35,009 nt of DNA from JAZLJD01 sp045617725 (GCA_045617725.1 JAZLJD010000022.1:1-35009); one strand, 5' to 3'. Positions 1 to 8,959 are shown, counted from the stretch's first letter. The notes: generated from the sequence alone by a model not told the origin. Numbers and translations: made by a program.

Positions 1-60
1 CAGTGTCCAATTCTTCTGTTTTCTGTCCTCCCCGCACTAAGGCGTGGAGGACAAATTGGG
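1..60. repeat. Partial copy (3' half) of a structured 125-nt repeat
   Basis: These 60 bases are identical to bases 34950-35009. They are the right half of the three-armed element described at 34885-35009. They include the hairpin with arms TCCTCC and GGAGGA and the closing strand CAAATTGGG at 52-60. The left half would lie upstream of the window. Either a second copy is cut by the window start, or the two ends of the sequence overlap. Confidence 0.85.
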
Positions 61-89
61 CTCTATGTTTACCTTCCATCTGCTTATGT

Positions 90-140
90 GCCAAATGTCC
101 ATTCGCGCTTGTGTATGTCCACTTGGCTCGTTGCCATAAC
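90..140. repeat. Hairpin repeat (GCCAAATG...CACTTGGC family)
   Basis: A 38-nt imperfect palindrome runs from GCCAAATG at 90 to CACTTGGC ending at 127, with a CGCGC-type inner stem. The trailer TCGTTGCCATAAC follows. It is a diverged copy of the two identical units at 34715-34777 and 34798-34860, and shares its ends with the long element at 27127-27346. It lies just beyond the terminator of the minus-strand CheV-like gene. Confidence 0.75.
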
Positions 141-174
141 ATAAAATAAACATGGCCGGGGAAAAACCCCGGCC
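141..174 (-). terminator. Rho-independent terminator of the CheV-like gene
   Basis: A perfect 8-bp stem (GGCCGGGG at 154-161, CCCCGGCC at 167-174) encloses a 5-nt loop. On the minus strand it is followed by a U-rich but interrupted tail at 141-150. It begins six bases after the stop codon of the CheV-like gene, which supports termination there. Confidence 0.8.
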
Positions 175-180
175 TGTGTA

Positions 181-1077
181 TTAACGGCTTAAAAGCTGAT
201 CGATTACTTTGACAAGATCACCAATCTCCGGTTTCGACAACTGTGCATCGGCACCTAAGGATTCACCCTTACGACGCATTTCTTCATTAACAAGAGATGA
301 GAAAATAACTACAGGAATATGTTTCAAATCGTCATTATCCTTAATCAGTTTGGTCAATCTGTGGCCATCCATCTGAGGCATCTCGATATCGGTAATAACA
401 AGGCCAACCCGCTCGTTCAACCGACCTGCATCTAATGCATCACTTACATAATTCCATGCAAGCTGACCGTTCTCAAAGTGGGAAACATTGGTATAGCCTG
501 CCTGCGTAAGGGAATCAACGATTAACTTATTCAAAAGCGCTGAATCCTCAGCCAGAACTATGGGCGTATTTCTTAAGTCCATATGCTCGATTGCTTTTAC
601 TTCGTTGACCTTAAGACCGGTCTCGGGGCTGATGTCCGTAACAATCTTCTCGAAGTCAAGAATGATAATCAGTTTATTGTCTTTCTTGATGACGCCGGTA
701 GAAATACCGTCTTCCGCATTATTGGCCGTAGCACCCGGAGAAATAATATCCTGCCAGGATACACGATGAATACCTAAAACCTGCTCTACATGAAATGCGA
801 TGTCAAGCTTATTGAAATTCGTGATAATGAATAAACCGCCGGGACTGGACTGTCCTCTCTGTAAGCAGTTCTTAAGATCTATTGCCGTGATCATGATGTC
901 ACGCGGCATAAAGATTCCTTCAACACTGGGATGAGCATTGGGAACCGGGGTAACCGGCTGATACTGGATAATCTCACGGATCTTGGCAACGTTGATTCCG
1001 TAAGAATTGCCATCAACAACAAACTCCAAAACTTCCAGTTCATTTGTACCGCTTTCCAAAAGAATTTTAGAATCCAT
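181..1077 (-). CDS. cheV: CheV-type chemotaxis coupling protein (CheW domain plus receiver)
   Basis: The 298-residue product has an N-terminal CheW-like domain (about residues 12-160) and a C-terminal response-regulator receiver (about 170-298). The receiver shows the acidic start VLAEDSA, the phospho-acceptor Asp in VITDIEMPQMDG, and the conserved Lys in LSKPE. CheV proteins couple chemoreceptors to CheA, and receiver phosphorylation tunes adaptation. The start at 1077 (MDSKIL) is chosen because AGGAG lies 7 nt upstream; an in-frame start at 1107 lacks such a site. It has its own promoter and terminator, and no other chemotaxis gene is in the window. The product probably acts in the cytoplasm at receptor arrays. 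Fold assignment is firm; the exact partner receptors cannot be told. Confidence 0.88.
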   Translation of the reverse strand: MDSKILLESGTNELEVLEFVVDGNSYGINVAKIREIIQYQPVTPVPNAHPSVEGIFMPRDIMITAIDLKNCLQRGQSSPGGLFIITNFNKLDIAFHVEQVLGIHRVSWQDIISPGATANNAEDGISTGVIKKDNKLIIILDFEKIVTDISPETGLKVNEVKAIEHMDLRNTPIVLAEDSALLNKLIVDSLTQAGYTNVSHFENGQLAWNYVSDALDAGRLNERVGLVITDIEMPQMDGHRLTKLIKDNDDLKHIPVVIFSSLVNEEMRRKGESLGADAQLSKPEIGDLVKVIDQLLSR

Positions 1078-1107
1078 ACTTATTCTCCTATCTTGAATTG
1101 TACTCAA

Positions 1108-1137
1108 ATTATATCATATAGATGGCTCAATATACAA
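1108..1137 (-). promoter_or_regulatory. Sigma-A-like promoter for the CheV-like gene
   Basis: On the minus strand a perfect -10 TATAAT (1108-1113) lies 18 nt from a weak -35 TTGTAT (1132-1137). It sits between the stop codon of the upstream lipoprotein gene and the AGGAG of the CheV-like gene. No terminator separates the two genes, so read-through from upstream is also possible. Confidence 0.6.
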
Positions 1138-1152
1138 ACGAATTTATACCCA

Positions 1153-1881
1153 TCAAAGTGTAAACTGCTTGTATTCACCATTATATTTCACACCTATTAT
1201 CAAATCCTGAGAAGTCAGATTTAAATCGCCTGTTGTTTCAAAAATCAGGAAGGTCTGTTTCACGGAATGTGCTCCGATTTCCTCGTAATAATAACTCATG
1301 TCACCTTCCAGATATGTCGCATCCGCAACAAGGATCGGTTCTGTATTCATTATGAGGTACTTGACGCCCAACGGGAACTCACACTGCACAGCTTCCTCTC
1401 CGGGATTTGTAAGGTTAAATGTCAACACCAGAAACTGCTTTCCTTCGGGTGCATCAAGTTTTTTATATCTGTCCTGTTCCAAAAGCGGATAGCTGTCACA
1501 CTTCACCATATCGGAAAAGGATATTGTGATACCGTCTATACCGAGAAAGCTTCCAAAGGAGGAAAAGCTTTCATAAACGGGCACAGGCTCATTGCCTGCA
1601 TCTCCTTCCGAACTGCCTTGGGGATCCTCAGACGGCACTGCCGAAGGCGAAGGCTCAAGCGAAGGTTCGGGCGAAGGCGGTATATAGTCCGGATCCACAA
1701 AGTCATACCCTGTAATATCTGTTATTCCGTTGTCATATCCCCTGTTATGCTCAATCAGTTGCATAGCCGCATATCTTGTAATCGCTTCCTGTTCTTCGGC
1801 GGTCATCTCAGGGTATGGACTACCACACGCTGAAATAAGCATACAAATTACCAGACATAAAATCAATAATTTTGCTTTCAT
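1153..1881 (-). CDS. Predicted lipoprotein with a Pro/Ser/Glu linker, DUF4352-like C-terminal domain
   Basis: The 242-residue product starts with a hydrophobic signal and the lipobox LISAC (lipidated Cys19), so it should be anchored to the outer face of the membrane. A low-complexity linker rich in Pro, Ser and Glu spans roughly residues 68-105. The C-terminal 130 residues look like an immunoglobulin-like extracellular domain; the stretch GKQFLVLTFNLTNPGEE resembles the DUF4352 pattern. The start codon follows the stop of the histidine kinase immediately (TAAATG), with GGAG 6 nt upstream. Translation is therefore probably coupled to the kinase, and the lipoprotein could be an accessory or target of that two-component system. 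The domain name is tentative. Confidence 0.7.
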   Translation of the reverse strand: MKAKLLILCLVICMLISACGSPYPEMTAEEQEAITRYAAMQLIEHNRGYDNGITDITGYDFVDPDYIPPSPEPSLEPSPSAVPSEDPQGSSEGDAGNEPVPVYESFSSFGSFLGIDGITISFSDMVKCDSYPLLEQDRYKKLDAPEGKQFLVLTFNLTNPGEEAVQCEFPLGVKYLIMNTEPILVADATYLEGDMSYYYEEIGAHSVKQTFLIFETTGDLNLTSQDLIIGVKYNGEYKQFTL

Positions 1882-3369
1882 TTAATTCTCCGTTAACACT
1901 TCACCGGCATCATCGAGTTCAAAGAAAAACTCTACTCCGTTATCATAATTTCTGACACCGTAAGCTTCATTCATTTTGGTCATAATAGCCTTCACGATAG
2001 ACAGGCCCACTCCACTGCCACCGTAGGCACGGGTTCTTGCCTTGTCTACCTTGTAAAACTTATCCCAAATGCTTCCAATGGATTCCTCCGGGATAGGTTT
2101 TCCGGTATTAAATACACTCACCCTTATTTTACCACTTCCTCGTAGTACTTTCACTTCAATAATACGCTCAAAATCAACATGATTCAACGCATTACTGAAA
2201 TAATTCCGTAATACCTCTTCGGTCATATAAGAATCCGCATATACATATACCGGTTCATAATCCATGAACTCCACGGTCGCACCTGCCTGCTTTGTAAGTA
2301 TATCGGCAGATTGCAAAAAATTATGAATCAGTTCCACGATATCAAATCGCTCGTAGTTCAGCTCCTCATTTCCGAATTCAAGCTGATTTAGGCTGAGTAG
2401 TTTCTTGACCATCTCATTCATCTTGCCGGCCTCATCGAGGATCACTTCACAATAATACTGTCTGCTCTCCTCATCATCGGCAATTCCTTCGGAAAGTCCT
2501 TCCGCATATCCTTCAATCAATGCCAGCGGCGTTTTTAGTTCATGGGAAACGTTTGACAGAAACTCCTTACGCATTTCATCAATCTGCTCACGTTTCTTAA
2601 TATCCTGCTTTAAGGAATTATTGGCTGTTTTGAGTTCCAGAATCGTCTTCTCAAGATTGCCGGAGAGAATATTCATATTCTCTCCCAGCTCATCAATTTC
2701 ATCCTTCCGGCCCTTGTGACTGTAGCGGGCCGTGAAGTCCAGCTCCGCCATACGCTTGCTGATTTCGGAAAGATTGGAAATGGGTCTGGTCATTCTTTTG
2801 GTGACAAAAAGCAGGATGAAAGCACTTATAAGCGTCACGAAAATTCCCACATACAAAAGGAATCGGTTGGAAATGCTGACACTTTCATTAATGCTTTCCA
2901 CCGGAGTTCGTATGATAAAGTAAACCTGCGGAGACAAATCCAGGCAACCCCATATTTCAAGATAGGTCATGGTTGACTGCGTATCATATTCCTCCCTGAG
3001 CACAAAGTTATCCGGCTTGCTACCTCCCGACAAGGCGTCCTCAATCACATAGGAATTCAACTTGTATTCAAGCTGCGTGTGATCGTAGAGATTACTGAAA
3101 TATGCCTTATTCGTATAGTCATTAATGAACAGGGAAATATTGTTAAGCTCTGCCGATTTGACAATACGCATCATTCCGGCATCTTCCTTAATCTCGCCGT
3201 TCTCGTAAGTTTCCAATATTACTTCACAGGTCTTTTTTAGTGCATTAATCTTGTTGTAACGGTAGTATTTGACAAGAAAAAAACTGTTAATAAACCAGCA
3301 CAATGCAATTGCACCGGCCATTAACAGTATGAAAATAAATGCAAAGCGTTTACTGATTGAATGTTTCAT
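1882..3369 (-). CDS. Membrane sensor histidine kinase
   Basis: The 495-residue kinase has a transmembrane segment near the N terminus and an extracytoplasmic sensor of about 135 residues. A second transmembrane segment lies around residues 170-190, followed by a HAMP domain, a HisKA dimerisation helix and a HATPase domain. The H-box is SNVSHELKTPLALIEGY, the N-box NYFSNALNHV, and the G-boxes are VFNTGKPIPEE and GGSGVGLSIVK. The start at 3369 is preferred because AAAGGA lies 6 nt upstream; an upstream in-frame TTG at 3390 would overlap the regulator gene. It follows the response regulator by 10 nt and precedes a lipoprotein, so the cognate pair is RR-HK. The stimulus is unknown. Confidence 0.92.
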   Translation of the reverse strand: MKHSISKRFAFIFILLMAGAIALCWFINSFFLVKYYRYNKINALKKTCEVILETYENGEIKEDAGMMRIVKSAELNNISLFINDYTNKAYFSNLYDHTQLEYKLNSYVIEDALSGGSKPDNFVLREEYDTQSTMTYLEIWGCLDLSPQVYFIIRTPVESINESVSISNRFLLYVGIFVTLISAFILLFVTKRMTRPISNLSEISKRMAELDFTARYSHKGRKDEIDELGENMNILSGNLEKTILELKTANNSLKQDIKKREQIDEMRKEFLSNVSHELKTPLALIEGYAEGLSEGIADDEESRQYYCEVILDEAGKMNEMVKKLLSLNQLEFGNEELNYERFDIVELIHNFLQSADILTKQAGATVEFMDYEPVYVYADSYMTEEVLRNYFSNALNHVDFERIIEVKVLRGSGKIRVSVFNTGKPIPEESIGSIWDKFYKVDKARTRAYGGSGVGLSIVKAIMTKMNEAYGVRNYDNGVEFFFELDDAGEVLTEN

Positions 3370-3379
3370 GATGTGTCCT

Positions 3380-4054
3380 TTATTTATCAACGAATTTGTA
3401 GCCCATTGCCCAAACGGTGGTAATCATATTCCCACGCTCTCCCATCTTGCTGCGGAGTTTCTTGACATGGGTATCAATGGTTCGTTCATCTCCCTCGTAA
3501 TCAAAGTTCCAAACATGATTCAATATGGTATCCCGCGAAAGAGCCAGCCCTTTATTCTCCATAAAGTAAGCCAGTAATTCAAATTCCTTGAAGCTTAAAT
3601 CTATGGGCTGTCCGTCAATGAGCACTTCATGCTTCGAACGATTCAGTACGATGCCTGTAGCCGTAAGGCATTCCTCCACCATCACGGAATTCCTGCGGAG
3701 TACGTTCTCAATGCGAGCCATCAGTATTTTGGGAGAAAACGGCTTGCTGATATATTCATCCACACCGAGCTTAAAGCCCAGGAGCTCACTGCTCTCATCG
3801 CCCTTGGCGGTAAGCATGATAATAGGGACCTTGGAATAAGTTCTTATTTCCTTAAGGACCTCCCATCCGTCATATTTGGGCATCATCACATCCAGTAGGA
3901 TTAATGCAATCTCCTGATGGGCAAAAAAGACATCCAGAGCCTGTGCTCCGTCCTCTGCTTCCATCACATTATAATTATTCTTTATAAGGTAATCCCGTAT
4001 AAGCTTTCGGATTCTGGCCTCATCGTCCACTATAAGAATTGTTTCTTTATCCAT
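3380..4054 (-). CDS. OmpR/PhoB-family response regulator
   Basis: The 224-residue regulator has a receiver domain (about 1-120) with the acidic pair Asp10-Asp11, phospho-acceptor Asp55 in LILLDVMMPKYDG, and the conserved Lys in YISKPFSP. A winged-helix DNA-binding domain (about 128-222) follows, with the recognition region around DERTIDTHVKKLRSKMG. It acts as a transcription factor phosphorylated by the kinase encoded 10 nt downstream. The start is backed by AGGTGATG just upstream. The 44-nt gap to the preceding gene contains a TTGACA but no convincing -10, so an independent promoter is uncertain. Target genes cannot be read from the sequence; the adjacent lipoprotein is a candidate. Confidence 0.93.
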   Translation of the reverse strand: MDKETILIVDDEARIRKLIRDYLIKNNYNVMEAEDGAQALDVFFAHQEIALILLDVMMPKYDGWEVLKEIRTYSKVPIIMLTAKGDESSELLGFKLGVDEYISKPFSPKILMARIENVLRRNSVMVEECLTATGIVLNRSKHEVLIDGQPIDLSFKEFELLAYFMENKGLALSRDTILNHVWNFDYEGDERTIDTHVKKLRSKMGERGNMITTVWAMGYKFVDK

Positions 4055-4098
4055 GTCATCACCTAACCTTTTCGTGATGAGTCTACACCCTAACTATG

Positions 4099-4713
4099 TC
4101 AAAATTGTGAATCGTCAAGGCCCAGTTCACGTTCCTTTATACGAATCGCCTGTTCGCGTTCTTTCAGTTCCTCATTCCACGAAGCATACCGGTTCTCAAG
4201 TACCCGCTCATAATTTAGGATGTTCGGAGTCGTTCCCTTTAGCGTAATAACAAACATGCCCACGATTACAATAACCAAAACGGCAATGATAAGATACAGA
4301 TTTCTATACTTAGCCTTATCATTTCGCTTCCGTTTGACGACGGTTTCTTTTTTGCTTTGGGACTGCTGTTTAACGCGTTCCATATTTGTGACTTCCTGCT
4401 TAAGTCCGGTTCCTCCGTAGACCTCAGAAAGAGGGATCGGTATGATATCCGCCTTGTCACCCTCGTGATACTTCTCAAGATACTCACGAAGCCGCTTCAA
4501 ATACTCATGTCCGACCGGCGTTACGAAGATTCCATTCTCAATGGCCTTCGTATAAACGGTATACACGGTCTGCGGCTTGGAATAATCAAGACGGAGCTCA
4601 AGCTGCTCAATACGGGTGAGCTCAGCCTTGGCCAAAAGGGCATCATCCTTCGTTAAGAAACGATATCCCGCCACGGTCAGTTCTCTATCTGTTTCTGTTT
4701 GAATGTTGTTCAT
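4099..4713 (-). CDS. Single-pass membrane protein of unknown function
   Basis: This 204-residue protein was not recognised. Residues 1-100 are soluble and acidic to mixed, with a helical look (FLTKDDALLAKAELTRIEQL). A very basic, Gln/Lys-rich stretch lies around 112-138, followed by one strongly hydrophobic segment of about 21 residues (YLIIAVLVIVIVGMFVITL). The last 40 residues are charged and probably coiled coil. The basic stretch before the membrane segment suggests the N-terminal part is cytoplasmic and the short tail outside. It starts 9 nt after galactokinase with AGAGGA upstream, so it is co-transcribed, but nothing ties it to galactose metabolism. Confidence 0.75.
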   Translation of the reverse strand: MNNIQTETDRELTVAGYRFLTKDDALLAKAELTRIEQLELRLDYSKPQTVYTVYTKAIENGIFVTPVGHEYLKRLREYLEKYHEGDKADIIPIPLSEVYGGTGLKQEVTNMERVKQQSQSKKETVVKRKRNDKAKYRNLYLIIAVLVIVIVGMFVITLKGTTPNILNYERVLENRYASWNEELKEREQAIRIKERELGLDDSQF

Positions 4714-4722
4714 AGGTTCCTC

Positions 4723-5889
4723 TTACAGCTGGCACGGTCCATCGCCGATATCTACTACATAGAAGTCCGGTTCATAACCGATTTTGTCGACATACTCCTT
4801 GCGTACGGATTCAATCATTCCGTCCACAGCTTCCTTTTTTACAATGCTGACGGCACAGCCTCCAAAGCCGGCTCCCGTCATTCGGGCTCCGATTACACCG
4901 GGCTGATTCAGAGCTGCTTCCACCAGGGTATCAAGTTCCACGCCCGTAACCTCATAATCATCCCGAAGGGAATCGTGGGAAGCTATCATGAGCGTTCCGA
5001 ACATTTCAAGATTGTTGCTCTGCAATGCCTTTACCGCATTCACGGTACGTTGGTTCTCATAAACGGCATGTCTTGCCCGCTTAACGCGAACCGGATCCTT
5101 TATGGCATATTTGTAGGTTTCAAACTGCTCTTCCGTCAGTTCTCCGAGCGATGCAATATTCACAACGGTCTTAAGTTCCGACAAAGCCATCTCACACTCG
5201 GCCCGGCGTTCATTGTATTTGGAATCGCCCAAACCGCGCTTTTTATTGGTGTTCAGAATGACAATCCGGCAGTCCTCCAGCTTAATCGGTGCATACTGAT
5301 AGGAAAGACTTGCGGTGTCAAGGAAAATGGCATGATCCTTGCGACCCATGGCAATTGCAAACTGATCCATAATTCCGCAATTAACCATGTTGAAATGATT
5401 CTCTGAAAACTGTCCGATCAAAGCAATGTCCTGATTGCTGATTAAAAGGCCGAACATCTCCTTCAGAATATATCCCGTAAGGACTTCGATGGATGCCGAA
5501 GAGGAAAGCCCGGAGCCGTTGGGAATCGTTCCGTAATATACAATATCCATACCATGAGAAATCTCGTAGCCTTTCTCTCTGAGGGCCCAGATGATGCCCT
5601 TCGGGTAGTTGGTCCACTTGTCCTTCGGGTCATTGACGAGCGGCTTCTCTATATCCACGGATACAATTCCGTCCTCCTTAAAGTTTAAGGAATAGAAATT
5701 CACAATCATATCCTCGCGCTCGCGTACCGCCGCGTACGTTCCGATTGTAAGTGCGCAGGGAAATACATGCCCGCCGTTGTAATCCGTATGCTCCCCAATC
5801 AGGTTCACTCTTCCCGGTGCGAAGTATACCTTTACATCTCGATCCTTCATAAATACTTTGGAAAACTCTTCTAACATTCTCTTTTTCAT
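4723..5889 (-). CDS. galK: Galactokinase
   Basis: The 388-residue enzyme phosphorylates alpha-D-galactose at C1 with ATP, the entry step of the Leloir pathway in the cytoplasm. It has the galactokinase signature GRVNLIGEHTDYNGG at residues 26-40, the GHMP ATP-binding loop PNGSGLSSSASIE at 123-135, the catalytic Asp in NCGIMDQFA (Asp175), and the C-terminal GHMP motif GARMTGAGFGGCAVS. Length is normal for the family. No galT or galE adjoins it. Neighbours are a glycosyltransferase 34 nt upstream and an unknown membrane protein 9 nt downstream, so galactose genes are dispersed in this genome or lie outside the window. Confidence 0.95.
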   Translation of the reverse strand: MKKRMLEEFSKVFMKDRDVKVYFAPGRVNLIGEHTDYNGGHVFPCALTIGTYAAVREREDMIVNFYSLNFKEDGIVSVDIEKPLVNDPKDKWTNYPKGIIWALREKGYEISHGMDIVYYGTIPNGSGLSSSASIEVLTGYILKEMFGLLISNQDIALIGQFSENHFNMVNCGIMDQFAIAMGRKDHAIFLDTASLSYQYAPIKLEDCRIVILNTNKKRGLGDSKYNERRAECEMALSELKTVVNIASLGELTEEQFETYKYAIKDPVRVKRARHAVYENQRTVNAVKALQSNNLEMFGTLMIASHDSLRDDYEVTGVELDTLVEAALNQPGVIGARMTGAGFGGCAVSIVKKEAVDGMIESVRKEYVDKIGYEPDFYVVDIGDGPCQL

Positions 5890-5923
5890 AGACCGGTAAT
5901 TCCTTTCCGATAATATATTCTAT

Positions 5924-6952
5924 TTATTTCCTGCCGTACCGAAGTCGTCTGTATGCAGTCAGCATTCGGTAATACAGGGCAAAAAACAAAGGACTCCTCA
6001 TAGCTTTCTGCATCAGTTTCCTGTGTTCCTCTGAAAAAGTACTCTCATAATAAGGGTTCCTAAAGTACTCGGGAACCAGAGTACGCATCCCCTTCCGAAG
6101 TTCGTAGAGCAACTTAAAATCCGTTCTTTTGGAACTCTGCATGTGGGAAAACAGAGTGTTTACACAGTATATTCTGATAAAGTTCAGTTCCACTTCATCC
6201 CTGACCCGTTCATAGCAGGGACGTTTACGCATATGTTCGAGCATGGAAACGGCCATGTCCATGCGGTTTTTAAGTCGTTCCCGGCTGATGGTATGCACGG
6301 TGGACTGCTCATGCTGATAGTAATAATAAAGCGGTTCGTCCACAAGGGCGAATTTCTTAAAACAGCTTACCCACAAAGGAGCCGCCATATTATCCTCGTA
6401 GAAGGTATGTTCGGGAAAGCTTAAGGCATTCTCCTTTATTACGCTACGGTCATAAATCTTCACAACCATGCTGCCCGGGCACAGCATAAAGGCTTTTAAC
6501 GCATCCCCCGACAAGGAACCTTCCATATTTTTGTTATGAACCTCTACAACTCTTCCTACCTTAGGTCCCTGCTCATAGGTAATGGAATACTGGCACCCAA
6601 CAAGGTCGGCCCCCTCCTCCGACGCTTTCTTAAGCATCCTTGAAAACATCTCGGGATGTATAAAATCATCGGAATCCACGAACCCCACGAAGTCACCCGT
6701 TGCGACCTTGAGACCGTCGTTTTTGGCACCGCCCTGGCGCTTGTTTACCTGGTTCAGTATCGCCCTGAAATTGGGATAACGCGCCTCGTACTCCTTAAGA
6801 ATGCCGGGCGAATCGTCCGTCGATGCATCATCGACCGCAATGACCTCGAAATCCTCCGGTGGCAGTTTCTGATTCATCAGGGAATCCAGACAGTAATTAA
6901 GTTTGTTATCTCCTGCCATGTTATAAACCGGCACTATGATGGACAGTTTCAA
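5924..6952 (-). CDS. Family 2 glycosyltransferase
   Basis: The 342-residue enzyme begins with the GT-A fold sequence KLSIIVPVYN and shows EVIAVDDASTDDSPGIL and the metal-binding DxD region GFVDSDDFIHPEM. It should transfer a sugar from a nucleotide-sugar to a glycan or cell-envelope acceptor. No membrane segment is evident. The start is taken as TTG at 6952, which overlaps the ATPase stop by 4 nt (TTGA) and has GGGAGG 8 nt upstream. Longer in-frame starts would add 24 residues lying inside the ATPase gene. Acceptor and donor are not predictable. Being next to galK may be coincidence or may hint at galactose-containing glycans. Confidence 0.88.
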   Translation of the reverse strand: MKLSIIVPVYNMAGDNKLNYCLDSLMNQKLPPEDFEVIAVDDASTDDSPGILKEYEARYPNFRAILNQVNKRQGGAKNDGLKVATGDFVGFVDSDDFIHPEMFSRMLKKASEEGADLVGCQYSITYEQGPKVGRVVEVHNKNMEGSLSGDALKAFMLCPGSMVVKIYDRSVIKENALSFPEHTFYEDNMAAPLWVSCFKKFALVDEPLYYYYQHEQSTVHTISRERLKNRMDMAVSMLEHMRKRPCYERVRDEVELNFIRIYCVNTLFSHMQSSKRTDFKLLYELRKGMRTLVPEYFRNPYYESTFSEEHRKLMQKAMRSPLFFALYYRMLTAYRRLRYGRK

Positions 6953-8943
6953 CGTTCGTCCCTCCCGATTCTTCTTGCATTCAGTATAACAAACATACTG
7001 CTTAAAAACATGCATATCGCGCATATTGCAGGATTAATTGCCCAAAATCCGGCAATCGGAATGAAAATGCAGTTGTAGATAAGGGCCCAGAACAGATTCT
7101 GCTTAATAATCTTAAGCGTTCTGACACTCAGTTTATGTAGCCGTGCAAGGCTAATAATATCACCTGTTATTATAACATCTGCCTGCTGCATGGCAAGCCC
7201 GGAAGCATTCTGAAACACAACGGAGACATCCGCACTTTTGAGAGCGGGTGCATCGTTCATGCCATCTCCCGTCATTAGGACCTTATGGCCTTCTGCCTTA
7301 AGAAGCCGAACGGTTTCTTCCTTCTCAGGAGGCAAAAGAGAAGCCTTCCAATTTGTAACGGAAAGGGCTGTGGCCACAGCCTTCGTTGCCTCTTCCGCAT
7401 CGCCGCTTAAAATAAGGACCTGCCCCACCGTATCAAAATACGATATTGCTTCCCGGGCATTCTCATAAAGCGTATCCGAGAAGGAAAACCGCATAACCCG
7501 TACCGAATTCTTTAATAAATCGCAGTGGATGTCCGTATCCGTTACTCCTTCGGAACGCACGATTTCATAATGGTTCCCGTTCATATCGGCACGGACGCCC
7601 ACTCCGACTTCTTCCTCAAAGTCTGAGATCTCATCCATAACGATATTCTGTCCGTATGTATATGCGATGATGGCAGATGCTATGGGGTGCGTGCTCACAG
7701 CCTCCATACTGCAGGCCGCAGAAAGGCATTCCCTGCGTTCCTCTTCGCTTAATTTTGTAAGAATTTCGACATCCTTAACTTTTAACTTGCCTTTTGTAAG
7801 CGTACCTGTTTTGTCAAAAATAAAGGTATCGCATCCTGCCAGTTTTTCAAAGACCTGTGCATTTTGGGGCATGGCTTTTAAGGAACCGGCAACTCCTGTA
7901 GCCTTCATGATAGCTGCAGGGGTTGCGAGACCCATTGCACACGGACAGGATACCACCAATACTCCGGCCAGGACGGAAAGAGCCGCCTCAATGTCCCGCT
8001 CACTCATAAAGAAATAGCGTACCAATGAAAATACAATTGCAAGAAGCATTACCGCCGGCACAAAATATCCTGCCAGTTTATCGGCCAGCCTTCCGATTTC
8101 GGTCTTGCCGGATGCTGTATCGGAACACAGCTTCATAATTTGAGCCATCGCGCTGCTTTCATAATCCCGTACGGACTTCATTTCAAAGTCACCGGAAAGA
8201 CATGTAGAGCCGGCCGCTACTTCGTCTCCGGGCCTCTTTAGGGCAGGCATAAATTCTCCCGTAATCATGGAAGTGTCAAAGTATCCCGTTCCCTTTACAA
8301 TGACGCTGTCGACATAGATTTTGTGATTTCTTTGGGCACTATACCGGGTACCTGCCGGGGCATTCACCTGCTCGGGGAGGGCGTTTTGTGTAAGATGCAG
8401 TAGCTCGTCACGGGTCCGCAAAAGGGCCTTTCGCTCCATGAACCTGCCGCATACCGTAAAGGCAGTAACCATTCCGGCCGTATCGAAATTCAGCATGATT
8501 AAGGATGCAATCAGTGATAAAAACACTAATGAATCCATGTCGGGTGACAGCTTCACAAGGTGTAAAAAGCCACGATAGTAGATTCGATAGTTCATCCCCG
8601 CGATGGGCAAAAACAAAAGCAGGGAAATCCAAAAATCCGGCTTCTTTAAGACAAGGTTCAGTGTAAAAAGCGACGCCGCCAATATAAGAGAAACTATCAC
8701 ATTGACTTTCCCTTTTTGTTTCTCGGGCGGCAGAATCACCTCTTCAATTTCACTGATTCCATATCCTGCCTTTTTGACCGCCTCTGTAATTTCTTCTACC
8801 GTTGCCGGGGCCGAAAAGAAAACCTCCATGGTCTCCGTCAGGAGATTCACCGAAACTTCCGTAACTCCCTCCACCTTGGAGGCAGCCTTTTCCACTCTCT
8901 TCACGCAGGCACTGCAGCCCATTCCCGTAACACGAAATTTCAT
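6949..8943 (-). CDS. copA: Compact P1B-type heavy-metal ATPase (CopA-like)
   Basis: The 664-residue pump has one N-terminal metal-binding domain (GMGCSACVKR), the transmembrane metal site VSCPCAMGLATP, phosphorylation motif FDKTGTLTKGK, the P1B histidine in STHPIASA, and hinge TGDGMNDAPAL. The CPC motif together with YN and MxxSS in the last helices points to Cu(I). It is shorter than typical CopA proteins. The actuator domain appears to lack about 20 residues before the segment usually reading GDxVxVxPG, and the usual IPVDG is IYVDS; TGE is kept, followed by Phe instead of Ser. ATG at 8943 is preferred over an upstream TTG. No copper chaperone or regulator is adjacent. Confidence 0.85.
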   Translation of the reverse strand: MKFRVTGMGCSACVKRVEKAASKVEGVTEVSVNLLTETMEVFFSAPATVEEITEAVKKAGYGISEIEEVILPPEKQKGKVNVIVSLILAASLFTLNLVLKKPDFWISLLLFLPIAGMNYRIYYRGFLHLVKLSPDMDSLVFLSLIASLIMLNFDTAGMVTAFTVCGRFMERKALLRTRDELLHLTQNALPEQVNAPAGTRYSAQRNHKIYVDSVIVKGTGYFDTSMITGEFMPALKRPGDEVAAGSTCLSGDFEMKSVRDYESSAMAQIMKLCSDTASGKTEIGRLADKLAGYFVPAVMLLAIVFSLVRYFFMSERDIEAALSVLAGVLVVSCPCAMGLATPAAIMKATGVAGSLKAMPQNAQVFEKLAGCDTFIFDKTGTLTKGKLKVKDVEILTKLSEEERRECLSAACSMEAVSTHPIASAIIAYTYGQNIVMDEISDFEEEVGVGVRADMNGNHYEIVRSEGVTDTDIHCDLLKNSVRVMRFSFSDTLYENAREAISYFDTVGQVLILSGDAEEATKAVATALSVTNWKASLLPPEKEETVRLLKAEGHKVLMTGDGMNDAPALKSADVSVVFQNASGLAMQQADVIITGDIISLARLHKLSVRTLKIIKQNLFWALIYNCIFIPIAGFWAINPAICAICMFLSSMFVILNARRIGRDER

Positions 8944-8959
8944 AACGCCCAAATCCCAA

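Noticed and set aside
4055..4098. Promoter for the response regulator from the TTGACA in this gap
   Set aside because: No acceptable -10 hexamer lies 16-18 nt downstream.
4699..5406. 235-codon plus-strand frame opposite galK
   Set aside because: Antisense to galactokinase, whose motifs are intact in the minus frame.
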